A stretch of DNA of 64,000 nucleotides, taken from Rotaria sordida. Taxonomy: Eukaryota; Rotifera; Eurotatoria; Philodinida; Philodinidae. The first letter of the stretch is position 1. Each line of letters opens with the position of its first letter. The notes below the pieces were generated by a model. That model was given only the letters and a program-made list of their open reading frames with translations, was not told the DNA's origin and did no database searches. A program made the translations under genes and the position numbers. Positions 1-12,123 of the stretch are shown piece after piece. Location of the stretch: the NCBI GenBank assembly GCA_905250125.1, contig CAJNOL010001233.1, forward strand, positions 1 through 64,000, written 5' to 3'.

Positions 1-3000
1 ATGTGCTATAAGACAGAGTTGTGTTATATTATACATTATATTTTCGGCCTCTTTCTTTCTCTACATATGCATCTACACCATTCATGCTCTTTCTCTTTTG
101 TCAGGTTAGCTCTACTGGCTTTTCTGAATCCTACCAAAGAAACCATTCGATCATCTCGAATATTGAATGATTATTCGAATACAAATTTTGTAGATTAATA
201 TTTACTCTTTCAGACTATGCAATTAGAACTGTATAACAACCATTCAAAGCCGAAGGTTTTTAAACAAAAAACGTCCGAGACCATGCATTCGGGTGTGATA
301 GAGTCCAAGTATGAACTCCAAGCTTTTTATTTAGAATCCTTCAACTCTCAATGTCTTTTGTACAGTTATAATCACATTGTATGAAAGTGGAAACATTGCT
401 TCACAAATGTGTATTCGAAAAACAATTCAGTATTCCAAAAAAATAGAATGCATCAAAATCCTCTGGTCAAGTTCAGAAAACCTGGCGCAGCTCCCTACTG
501 TCAGATACATTCCCATATTGCTTTCTCTTCGATTGTTGATTTCTTTCTTTCAAGTGATCATTCAGATATATTCTATTCGTATCATATCTATTCCTGATAT
601 ATTCTGCCATCTCAGATACAGGTCTATATGTGTGTGATAACAAGGAGGATCTTATTTTTCGAAAATAGACATCATATACACAAGATCATATTACGAATTT
701 AACACATTTATTTATAGAAATACGTAAGAAACAGAGGCAGACCACCCAGGCAAAAAAGGCTTTATTGACCCAATAATATAGTATATTTTTGATTTCTTTG
801 TTTTTTATTTTCGATTGTAACTAAAAATAATACAGTTTTTCTTTTATTTATTCCTAAAATATGAAATTATTACTGCTATTTAATGAATTAATTATTGTTC
901 ATTTAATAATATGAAATTGCTCAATAAAGTTTTTTGTATTGCTCACAAATTATTGCTAAAACGTATGTTAATTATTGCTGATTCCAATATTTTTTATTGC
1001 TCAAATAAATACTAGCCTATTTTAATATTGGACATATATGCCGCGTTGATATGGAATATATTTACTCGGAAAAAATTTTCATTTCATTGGCCGTAAGTGC
1101 ACAAGCATGATTCATTGAATTCGAATAATCGAACGATTACGTTCTACTTTAAAGAAGCGATTTTTTTCTGCCACATAATTTTATTTCTAATTTATGCATA
1201 TTTGTATTCATCATTATCGTTGTTTTTCTCTTACTTATGAGTTGTGTTGTATTATAATGATGCAATAAAAAAAAGAATAATTAATAACCAAATCTGTTGA
1301 CAAGTTAGTATTGAACAAAGGAGAGCAGTATAAAATTGTTGGTATTGTTATTGATATTTCCGTTGGTAAATTTCGGGATTAGAACAAAGAAAACCAAACA
1401 TTTGTATTTTTACGCACTTTGAATATTTCTTCTATACAAAAAAAAATTGTCTATTTTGAAGCAACAATAATAAGAATTTAGACTACAATAGCGATTGATT
1501 GACTATTTTCTAATGTTAAAAAGCATCAGTTACATTATAAGTCAATCACAAGAATTTGTCGAACACGACTAATAATAACTTGTCTATTATCTATGAAATA
1601 TTGTTTTTTCAATTGAGAATGTAGAATGTACAATTCATTAAGACATTTGTTCTGATTCAAATCCATGACATGACATTCAATTTTAATTCAACGCTTTGTG
1701 TTGTTTTTTAGAAGTATACAATACCACAAAACGAGAACAACAACAACAAAACAAAACGAGGATATGATGGACATATTCATCAAAGGTTAAAATTAAAAGT
1801 TTGTTTTATTCTTTTCGGTTTTTTTTAAATTATTCATCTATAAACGAAATTCACGAACTATGAAATACAAAAGTATACCAAATACCGGTGTAAAAAAATA
1901 AAATAAAAACAAAGCATTGTTGAGATAAATATGAAAAAGACCCTAATATTTCTTGTGTTGTTCAAATTATTATATTCGAAGATATAAAACCAAAAGAAGT
2001 CCTTTTCCTATTATTAATTCAGTCTACACGCCGACTTTTTTTGGCTTTGGTTTTCGATGTTTTTTTTTTGAAGGGACTGATGACGAGTACAAATGAATAG
2101 CCAGATCTTGATTGGAACAATTGCAACTACATGATCTCATAGTATCTACATTAACTTCAGTTGGTTTATTCAAATTTAATTTATTCAGTATTGCTACAAT
2201 TAAATAAAAATCAAATAATTAAAGAAAGAAGAAATTGAAGAGAATAGGATATAGAGACGATCTAACTCTATAACATGTAAATAAGATGGTTCATGAAGTT
2301 AATTTTTTTATTCTTTATAATAAATGATAATGCTGGTCATAGCACTTGCATTATATGGAAATGAAAAAAAAAACGCAGGCATCCGAAAATGAATAGCATT
2401 TCCAGTTGAATCAAACATTGTTATTTGATGAATTCAAGCATTTTTTTTGTTCACCAATTTCTATAGACAATTTGTCTTTGTCTTTTGATTTGAGATCTGT
2501 AAAAATGACGTCCAATAATGGATCATTCTTCATGGATTTAAAATGCTTTGAAATACTCGTTTTAAAAGAAATTTTTGCTATTATTTTTTGTCCTGATACA
2601 AGAATATTCTTCACTGATCTGACTACTTTTTATCGATTTCATACTAATGTAACTTTTATAAAATGTTCGTTTGATTGAAAAATCTAACCTAAAAAAAAGC
2701 ATAGAACGATAAAAATCTTCAAACTCTATGGCATTTATCAATTAAAAACATGGAAACTATTCAAATAATATGATAGCATCAGACACTGATAACAAAGATA
2801 AAAAAATTGTTTACAAAAACAGTAGTTTCAAACCTGAAAGTTAAATTCAATTATGAAAGATCTTTTCAGATATTTTGATATTGTCCCTTTTGTGTGTGTT
2901 CTTGTGATATCCTTATCGAGGATGTTGCTTTGTGTGTGTGTGCTTTCATAAATGTCTAAATATTCGAACTCAATAATTGAATATTTGAATATTTGAATAT

Positions 3001-5374
3001 TTGAATTTCAGATATGCAGATATTTAACTAGTAATTTGAGCTTTCATGTTTAGTGTATATGAAATATAACGAAACCGACTATGAAATATTTTGATTAGTA
3101 ATTAGTTTACCTTAAGTTTTTCTTAATAGTTTCCTTCTTACTATTATAAAAACTTAATTATGGTTAAAACAAATTTCATGGTTTATTTTTAACATCTATT
3201 AATTATTTCTCTAAGAGTATCTACAAAAAACATATTACTGTTTGACTTTTTTATATGTTATTTAAAAATATCAATATGTATTACAGAAATACTAGAAGCG
3301 AAAGAAACTACAGAAAAATCATTGATTGATGTTACATTTCATTCGATTGACCAATTATTGATAATATATGAAGCTATGTTATTTGTACTTGATGTATAAA
3401 ATTGTATACCTTCATACTAACCATCATTTGTTTTGAGCGATTCATTATGAAGATAATTTATAAAATCTAATATTGATTGACTTTTTTGTTTCTTGTTCAT
3501 ATTTCATTTCTTCATAAATAATGTTGATGCTACTCTGAATGTTTCTGTTGAATTGGACAAAATGAAGCATTTCAATATCTTTTATTATTTCTTTTCATAT
3601 GTGCCCAACATATTATTTGATTATAACGAAAGAAAAAAAAAGAATCACACTATAATACATTTCAATTTCTATACTTGTCTTTTCATTTAATTTACTGTTA
3701 GCTAAATATACTTACTGATTCTCAAATTTATTTTACAAACCTAATTAGTTAATAACTGATTATTGAAGGAATATACTGATAGCTTATTCAATTTACTGGT
3801 TTTATAATATTCTAATCTACTAATCACTTAAATCATAGCCAATCTATTCAATATGTTTTTTTTTAATATTTTTGGATCAATCACACTACCGACTGTCCAC
3901 TAAGTAACAGATCAGTTTTGCTTTGCAAAGAGCATATGAATAACCGTATAGAGTTCAGCACAGTTATTTCTTTCTTCTACTGTATTTTTCGAAAGATTGT
4001 TTAGCAGCGTGAAAACATTAAAGGATTGATTACAAGAAATAAAGGGGTACAGCATCTTCTATATCTTTACATATATTATTTACTCATGCGAAAGGATGAA
4101 AACAAAATATTCAAATATTTTCGTCTTCCGTTGTGTTTGATCGATAGAGAAAACTGTTAACATAGCGAAGAAATATATATGCATATTTCCAATGGTTATT
4201 TGTTTTTTCGAGAACTAAATCTAAGTTGTTTCTTCTATTGTTAAACTTAAACCATTTGATTTGAATACGAATAATATTTACACCATAATCATAATCGTTT
4301 AGAGTATTAATATAGATTCAGTCGTTCAATATTAAATATTTGTATTATTTATTCACATAAAAAATTTGATAATATATGTATTTGCAAAGAAATATTGCAC
4401 CAAAAACTTCATTTTTATTGAAATAGTCAAGGTCATGCGTCCTATGTTTTGAACAAGGTATGTATAACAGTTACTTAAATCAAATTTTTTGCCTACCTTG
4501 ATCGTTTTCAACATAATACATATTTTCTTATTTTACGGTTCACTAAACAAATACAAAGCAATGAAAATAAATGATTATTTATCATCAACCAAATGATATT
4601 ATATTTAGGTCATTTTTGATTTATCACAAACATCACTAGCATACATCACAATGTCATACTTTATGCTCTTTATTTGACAATGCATTTCTTTACGATTGAT
4701 TAGTTATTAGAAAAAAAACTAAGGAAAAGAGTAACTCATCATGCGTAGAAATTTTATCTTTATTCATCGATTAGTGATTAACTGTCAATATAATGTGATG
4801 GAGATTTGAATAAAACTCATATGTCACATAGTTTTATTTATTGATATTATCTTATCAAAAATTTATCATTCATCTAATATATATGATTAGTTTTTCGACA
4901 AAATGAGCATAAAAAAAATCTGTCTGACTGCAGAAAAAAACCAATTTCGTTACTTTTTCATTGTGATTCTAAAAATTATACTCTGATTGTGAAAATCAAG
5001 TCCAAATGGTCATTTCTTTATTTGATCAGATGAATAGACTTTTTCATTTTTATTCAATGCTTTTTAATGTTTTTTTGTTGTGCACAAAAAAATTAAAAGT
5101 AAAACACAACAACATTAAAACAACACATGAGAAAAATTGAAAATGAACATGCGCTTAGAAATTTGCTGTTTTTTTTTTGACTCACAACTAACTTGTATAC
5201 CGAAATTCAATACGCAATACAATATATGTAGAGTGACTGAAACAATTATTGTATCAATAATTAAACAAAAACTGAATGTAAAAATGAATATCTTAAAATA
5301 ATGTCCGAAGTAAAATGTAACATATAATATGAAGCATATACAAATCTACGTAAAAACTGTTTTTTTTTTGTTTG
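1..5374. other. Gene-free 5.4-kb stretch
   Basis: I see no recognisable coding gene on either strand; open frames are short and of low complexity. The stretch is very AT-rich. It contains a short tandem run of the 8-mer TTGAATAT at about 2977-3007 and a loose recurrence of ATTGCTCA/ATTATTGCT at about 880-1010. No transposon ends were found by eye. It lies beyond the 3' end of the Rel-domain gene. Confidence 0.6.
2977..3007. repeat. Short tandem repeat of TTGAATAT
   Basis: The 8-base unit TTGAATAT is repeated about three and a half times in direct orientation and ends in TTGAATTTC. No gene is nearby. It looks like a simple microsatellite-type repeat. Confidence 0.7.
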
Positions 5375-7991
5375 TTATTGTTGTTTTTGTTTTTGTTTTT
5401 CAGTTCTAATAATGCCTTTTGTACGTTTAACTGTCGATGTTTTCCGAGAAGATAAAGTGGGATATACACCGGTACCTGTAATGAAGTCGAAAGGATTGAA
5501 ATTCTTAGGCATTGGTGCTGGAACAGTAGTTGTATCTGGATCATTTAAACGAAGTTCAGCTAATTCTTCTACGAAAAAATATAAAAAAAACACATAATTC
5601 GAAAATAAGTTAAAAAACGAACTAAATACATACGATCTAATGATCCTTTATATAAATAGCTTGTTTGAAATAATTCTTCTCCTTTATAGTAAATAATGAT
5701 ATTTACTTTCGCAGTATTGAATTGTGGAAATGGAAAAGCTGGCATTAGAAAATAAACAACATTACCATTTTTAGTAAAATTTTCCATTGAATAATTCCAG
5801 CTATATGAATTTTCAACAATGTCAATTTTTAAATCATTTTTAAGGATACGACCCTTGAGAACAACATATACCATCTCTTGTCCATGCATTGGTCCATATT
5901 GTGGACCCATATGTTCAACTTCAACATCGCCATAAGCTAAAATATTTTAAAAAAAAGTTTTTGTTAAATTTATTTTTTTAAATCAGAAATCAATTTTTCA
6001 TACCTTCAGTCATAACAGAAGAATATTCTGTACTACCTTCATCACGTTGAAATTCTCCTTTTCCCACTTGAAAAATACGTGTAAACCGGAGGATTGACTG
6101 TTCAAGTTGTCGTGTACGAATCAATTCTTTTGTTATAATATGATCTTGTCTACTTTTAATCATTTCAATCATAAAACTATTAACGATAAAAATATACAAG
6201 ATTAAAATATCAATAAATAAATAAATAAATAGTTACGTTTTATATCCGTTCTGAAAATCTTCATTTGTTAAACGAAAGTATAAAACATTTGAATCATTTT
6301 GTTTAAAAATTAATGCATGATCTTCATATGTATCTGAACTAGTTTTATTATCGATAGAATATGGATGTGGTTGTCTATCGATGCCCATCAGAGCAACTTC
6401 AATAAGATTTACATCTGATTGAAAATTCCATGTCGAAGGAATCTAAAAAGTAGAAAAGAAAAATGGTTCATAATATATTTCAGATAGATTGATCAATCGT
6501 ATACCAAAATTGTTGGATATTCCGGCTTGATTCCTTCTTCGCATCGTACATAGTGAGCCGAACTTTTACTTTCATTTTGTGTTCGTGGACGGTATTTCGC
6601 ACGTGGTTGACATTGAATTTGAATTTTCTTTGAATCCATAGCATCATATTCAATAACTAAAAACAATAGATTGAATTAATCATAAAAGAAAAAATAACGA
6701 CAAAGAAAGCACATACGTTGTTGTTGAGATGCAAAATCATTGCACATTTGTACAGTAGTACATGGTTGACAACCACTCGAATCTAGAAGAAAATAATTAT
6801 TTATTTATTTATTTATTTATTGTTTTAATCTATTTCAAATTTTAATCATACCTAGAATATAATCGATAGGACCAACAGTTACTGAACGTCGTTGATGGGC
6901 TATAAATAAATAAATTATAGAATTTTTCAATCAGTAACTGAATAATTAATATACTTTTGGTGTTTTTTGATTTTGCTTCTTTCAGTAATTTTTCTTGCCC
7001 TCCAATAATAGCTTGCGTGCATCTTGAATCTGAAATAAGATTAGAATAAATAAAAAATGAAAATCATCAAATTCATACAATTAATGGCTTACTAAGATCA
7101 ACTTTCGATTCTACTGGTGAATCACCAACTGGAACAGAGTATGATGGTGGATATACTAAAACATAATAAGCATAAAACTTGATGAAAAGAAATAAAAACT
7201 TGAAAAATTTACTCCATTGTGATTCGTTGAAATACGTTTGATTATTATTTTCTATAAAAATACGATGTTGTAATTGTTCTGTTTCAGTTGGTTCATTTTT
7301 AAGTGAGTCAAGTATTTCTAATAATTCATTATTATCAATTGGACAATCAAATAATGTCAATGAATGATTTTCTAAAAACAAGAAATTGTATAAAGAAAAA
7401 TAATTTGTCTAATGTCGTTTTTCATTTTTATTTTTCTTGAAATGGTTAATTTCGAATCTAACGAATATTTTTAAAAGTTATATCAAATAGAAATATAGAT
7501 ATGATTTAGTGAATTCTGAAGTATAATACATTAGTATTCATTTTTTTTTATCTAAGATAAATATACAAGTAAGACTTCATATTTACTTTTCTCCCACGTG
7601 AAGTTTTACTGATTAAAAAGAAATATCAAGATTAAAAAATATACAGTTACGTCATCAAAATTCACCTCAAAAATAAGAATATATCTCTCTTTATATGTAT
7701 GTTACATTAGGACTTACGGTGATCAGATGAATTAATAAGAAGATTGATATCGTAATGTTCACTATTACCGTTTGGAGTAACGGGAACTGACATAATATCA
7801 GATGGAAACATGACAGTATTTGCAAGTATCTGTTCGAAAAATCGAATAAGTTTTATTAATAATATTCTCAGTTTTTATATCTGACATACCTTATCGAATT
7901 CATCATTGGTTGATACACCTAATATTGACGACGGTTGTTGTTCACCATTAGGACTCGATATTTCAATTGCTGTTTTAGGAGACGATTCCAT
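5375..7991 (-). CDS. Rel-homology domain (NF-kB/NFAT-like) transcription factor
   Basis: Multi-exon gene of about ten exons with introns mostly of 50-70 bp, but one near 7.4-7.7 kb of about 335 bp; roughly 550 residues. I start at the ATG at 7989-7991 (MESSPKTAIEISS); the frame stays open a little upstream, so an earlier exon is possible. The N-terminal 200 residues are unrecognised and low in complexity. A DNA-binding-like block at about 6.2-6.66 kb contains QPRAKYRPRTQNE, resembling the Rel recognition loop (R-x-R-x-x-x-x-E), then YPTILI and a stretch ending RQPHPYSI, like the Rel motif before PHPHELV. The next exon ends in a strand-like RFTRIFQV. The 5569-5910 exon looks like a Rel/IPT dimerisation domain (GPMHGQEMVYVVLKG, then VNIIIYYKGEELFQTSY). 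A tail of about 65 residues follows, with a basic Lys/Arg-rich end. No ankyrin repeats are present. Known for the family: dimeric nuclear factors in immune or stress transcription. Whether this is NF-kB, NFAT or a lineage-specific branch cannot be settled by eye. Confidence 0.68.
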
Positions 7992-8554
7992 AAATGTTGT
8001 CAAGAACCGCAATTTATTTGATTGATCTAGAAGATGATACAATCGACGGATAGATATTTTTCAACTAAAACTATCTAGTGGCTCGATACACATAATTATA
8101 TAATATACGGCCTCGAATGTTGTTGTGACATTGACTTTTATCCCTGAGATGAACTAACGTCACTGTGATTGTGACTACCTACGTATAGTGACGGGTCGAA
8201 AGCAAAAAAAAAACACCGACGTTATCATGTTTTTGTTTTTCGCATTATTCATCTATGATATTATCAAATAACAGGGGGCTGAGCAAAACAATTTAATATT
8301 CTTTTTTTTTGTTCATTGACAAGTATTATAGAAAGAATAATAGAATATTGAATTGTTATGTGTAGATAATATATCGACAGTCATTATTTTAATCATCGAA
8401 CTCATTGATACTAAATCGTTATTTGTTCAATACTAGGATTCAAAAAAAAGGACCAAATATCAATAGTGAATTATGTTTGATTTAGGGATATGCACTTTAA
8501 GATTATGGATAACCGACGTTACTAATGGTAACGTTCATTAAACACAAATAAGAT

Positions 8555-9520
8555 CGCTGTTAGTACTTATTGGAACTTGACTACACTGACACTGGCATTC
8601 ATTGGAACCTTGATGTCCTTCACATCAGCATTGACTGAAGCATTGATATACGCAACATCATTGACGATCACTAAAATACTGATTGCACTAGCATCGGTTT
8701 TCAGTAAAATACCGATTCATCACTGTCGATTCCCGTTGACTATAATTTATACGAGACTAATATTGACATTTTCCAGATAGAATATCTCGATACATAGAAT
8801 GTTTTTATTGAATGAGAGCATATCAACTTAATAGTTTATCAGTTTTTTTTTTGAAATCTGATTCTAATTAATATTATTCTTTGTTAGCGAAGATATAAGT
8901 TATTCTTTGGCTATCATCATATAATATATGTTGTATTTTACCTAATATTTTCTACACTTTGTTATTTTATGTTTTTCTTTCACTCTCTCTCTTCGCTTTT
9001 GCCCATTTGTCTGATTCATTTTTCCATTTTTTTATTTTCGTGTACGCAATTGATAAGTGAAATTAATGTTTTCAACATCACCTTTCACATTGTCGACACA
9101 TGTTATTATGCGAATGAAAAAGAAAGAAGAAAGGATGAAATATGGGTTTGTCTGTGAGATGAGACAGGATGTAAGCCATACCCGTTTATGTACTAAGCCT
9201 AGATGAAGAAGTGATGTATTTCTGTAAAGTTCATATCTTACTATTCACAATAATAGATTGATCAAATTTACGATATTGTTTTGAGAAGGGTAGATGTACT
9301 TCTCTAACTATTTTGCGTTGATCATAAGGAGTCAAAACACAAAAGGTGCATGCTTTGACAGAGTTGATGCTTCAGTATTCCATAGAACTTCGATGTCAGT
9401 GCAGTCAGTGTCCCAATGATTCTCAGTGTTATCACTGTTCTGATGATCACTGAGACCGATGTCATCGGCGTTTAATGAATACCACCATCGTTGATATCAG
9501 TGTTTTCACCAACACTGCAC
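8555..9520. repeat. Degenerate inverted pair of ACTGA-rich patches
   Basis: The left patch (about 8530-8725) has TTCATTAAAC followed by many ACTGA/CACTGAC words. The reverse complement of the right patch (about 9360-9510) also begins ATTCATTAAAC and continues with CACTGA words. The two patches therefore form a weak, diverged inverted repeat around a spacer of about 650 bp. It could be an old foldback transposon or a degenerate minisatellite. Confidence 0.4.
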
Positions 9521-9964
9521 ATACTTAACTGGATTTAAAAAGAAAAATTTGAAACAGCGTATTTTTCTGTGAATCTGAAAAAAGATTTTTAGACAAATAT
9601 ATAATTTTAAAGACTTAGTGGTGAAATTTGAAATCAAATTGGATGCTTAGCAATACCTAAAATTAATTCATGATATATTCACCTAGATTGTTACTAGAAA
9701 AATGGATCATAAATTAATCTTCTTTATGATTAACTACAAGATTCAAATAAGACTTGTACGGTAGTGTCCTGTAGGAACACTTTTTTTCTTGCCGATCTCT
9801 CTCAGAAACTAGAAATGACATTATATATTAGCATTTTCAAAAATTTCTTGCTTTATTTTCATATACATGAAAATATGTTTACGTAACAGCTTTTTACTTG
9901 TACGTAATTAACCAACTTTACCTCCAATCAAAATTCAATTTTAATTTAAAGTCATATGATCCTG

Positions 9965-10490
9965 TCAGTTTACTTATCATAGATAACACTGATACCGAAG
10001 TTTAGTGATGCACTGATTCACTGAGACTACTGTTCATTGAAACACTGCCAATATTGACACTGATATCACAATGAGATTAATGTGATGTTCACAATTAAAT
10101 TCATCAAATGCACTAACATTTACTGACTACAATTCATTGAAAGAAAAATTCGAATTATCATCCAAAATAGCAGAACATCTAAATTTTTGGTATTATTTTA
10201 AAGCATATAAGTACTCATATCAATATTTTACATCGTTGAAATAAACTAAAAGTGCAAAAAAGTAACTACTCGGACGAAGTCAGTACTTCTCTGTTTTATT
10301 AGCAATCAGTATCCATGAATTAATGCTTCAGTAAACTTCAGTATGAGTATCATCAAAGTTACAGTAAATACTAATGTTAATGTATTAATATTTTAGCGAA
10401 TCGCAGTGTCAGTGTTCAACTGCTTCAGTGACTTTCAGTATCGGTATCGTCAATTGTAGTATTCTAGTGTTCATCTCGACGTAGAACATT
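9965..10490. repeat. Second degenerate inverted pair of ACTGA/TCAGT patches
   Basis: ACTGA words at about 9965-10140 are followed by TCAGT words at about 10285-10475. The left patch has GATACCGAAGTTTAGTGATGC; the reverse complement of the right patch has CATACTGAAGTTTACTGAAGC. This is the same design as the pair at 8.5-9.5 kb, with a shorter spacer. The match is imperfect, so the element is old. Confidence 0.4.
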
Positions 10491-12123
10491 TGTAAGCACG
10501 AGAAGCTGGCGTGCGGTAGTACTAATTTTCTAGAAACATGAAAAATAAAATAGTACTATGAATTCAGTGAGTTTTACGAGAACAAAAATTGAGAAAAAAA
10601 TCATTCTTGCAGAATACTAGTGTACAAATAGAAAGAAATCTGCAAGATACACCTACACTATAAATAGTGTTATGTATAAATATATATTAACATGAAACTG
10701 ATGTTGAATAATCAAAATTCGATTTATCAATTCCAGCGGATTTTATCATAGTTTAAATAGCTGGTTGACAGATTACCTGTCTATATCGTTCGTTTCAATT
10801 GGACTCTACATAAAATCGGTATCACACTTGATGAAAATTTTTACCAAAAAAAAGCCTACTCTCGATTGATGTTATTTCTTCAAATGGTCTAATAGTTTAG
10901 ATTGAAAAGATCTACTGACGATATACAAATTACCAGCAAAAATCGTTGATCATTGAAATTTTAAAGTAGGTATTGAACAAAAGACTTTATTGCACATGTG
11001 AAGCTAATAATGCGATAATATAAGTGTAAGAATGTATAACTTGTAGTTCTTTATAACAAGTTATTTCAATGGCAAAAAGACATATGAAAAGCCTATGTCG
11101 CAGTATATGAATATCTTGTAAATACCCTGCTTGCTTTGATCTTCTTTCTATTTTTTTTGCGCTATGTATGTTTTAATACTCCCACATGACGTTTTTATTG
11201 ACAGAAAAAAAATTTTTCCCTCTTTTTTTTCGTTCTTATAATTTATATTTGAAGAATGTCTAACATTATAGATACCGAAGAAAACGAGAGTAAAAAATAA
11301 AAAAAAAGATAGAAAATCACTGTGAGCAAACAAAAATATGTGTGATGCTCGTCATAAATCTTAGCGACATATGGTGAGAGTCTAGACAACACTGTAAAAT
11401 GAAAACGAGAGAAAAGCAAAAGCATTTTACGTTTAAGAGTACCCGTGATTATTATATGCATGATTGAATAAATAAGCATAGATGCAGGTAGAAAGTAAAC
11501 AGTAGATATATATTTTCAAAAAGAGAACGTAACAATTAATATAAACAAAATACATAAGAGAGAATAAAGGTGAAGAAAGTACATTTTATTCGACCAATAA
11601 AAAAAAAGTAACATATAATTTTTTCACAAAATATATTCTCTATTGAAAGTTTATATGTAAAAATAGAATATGAATATCACTGGTTTTATAACAGCAAAGG
11701 TCGGAAGAAAAAATAAACTCAAAATTTTAACATCAACAGCCTGAGTTGCTTGATGCATTTACTTGTCGTCAAAGTATGAAAGAATTTTTAATGTTTTCTT
11801 TGTCATAGAAATGAAGTTTTATCGATGCATTGTTTGAATCGATGATGAAAAAAGTAATTCGAGTGCTGAAATAAAAGTTAAATTATAAAAATTTCGAAGT
11901 GCGACTGTGGAAGGAAGTAATGATTCAACTATTCGATAAAAATCTGTTGCAGACTAAAACAAAATATAACAAAGTTTTTGACAAATATATACATATAAAG
12001 CATACATCTAATTTTATTTTATATAATTGCCAAAGTGTTGCACCAGTAAAATTTCTTAAAGCATTTCCAAATCTACATATTGAAAACAAAATAATTTAAA
12101 AAAAAAGAGAACACATTTCATAT

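Larger units (their letters stand above)
7992..12123. other. Intergenic region with ACTGA/TCAGT-rich repeats
   Basis: No convincing gene. The notable content is four patches full of ACTGA (about 8555-8725 and 9965-10140) or its complement TCAGT (about 9360-9510 and 10285-10475), arranged in opposite orientations. The region lies upstream of the Rel-domain gene and downstream of the TIR gene, so it includes the promoter of the former. I could not assign any specific promoter element. Confidence 0.5.

Noticed and set aside
5412-5597. Plus-strand frame MPFVRLTVDVFREDKVG...
   Set aside because: It is antisense to the last exon of the Rel-domain gene, which fits its gene structure better.
8577-8780. 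Leu/Thr-rich 67-residue frame
   Set aside because: It lies in the ACTGA-rich repeat patch and reads the repeat; no family resemblance.
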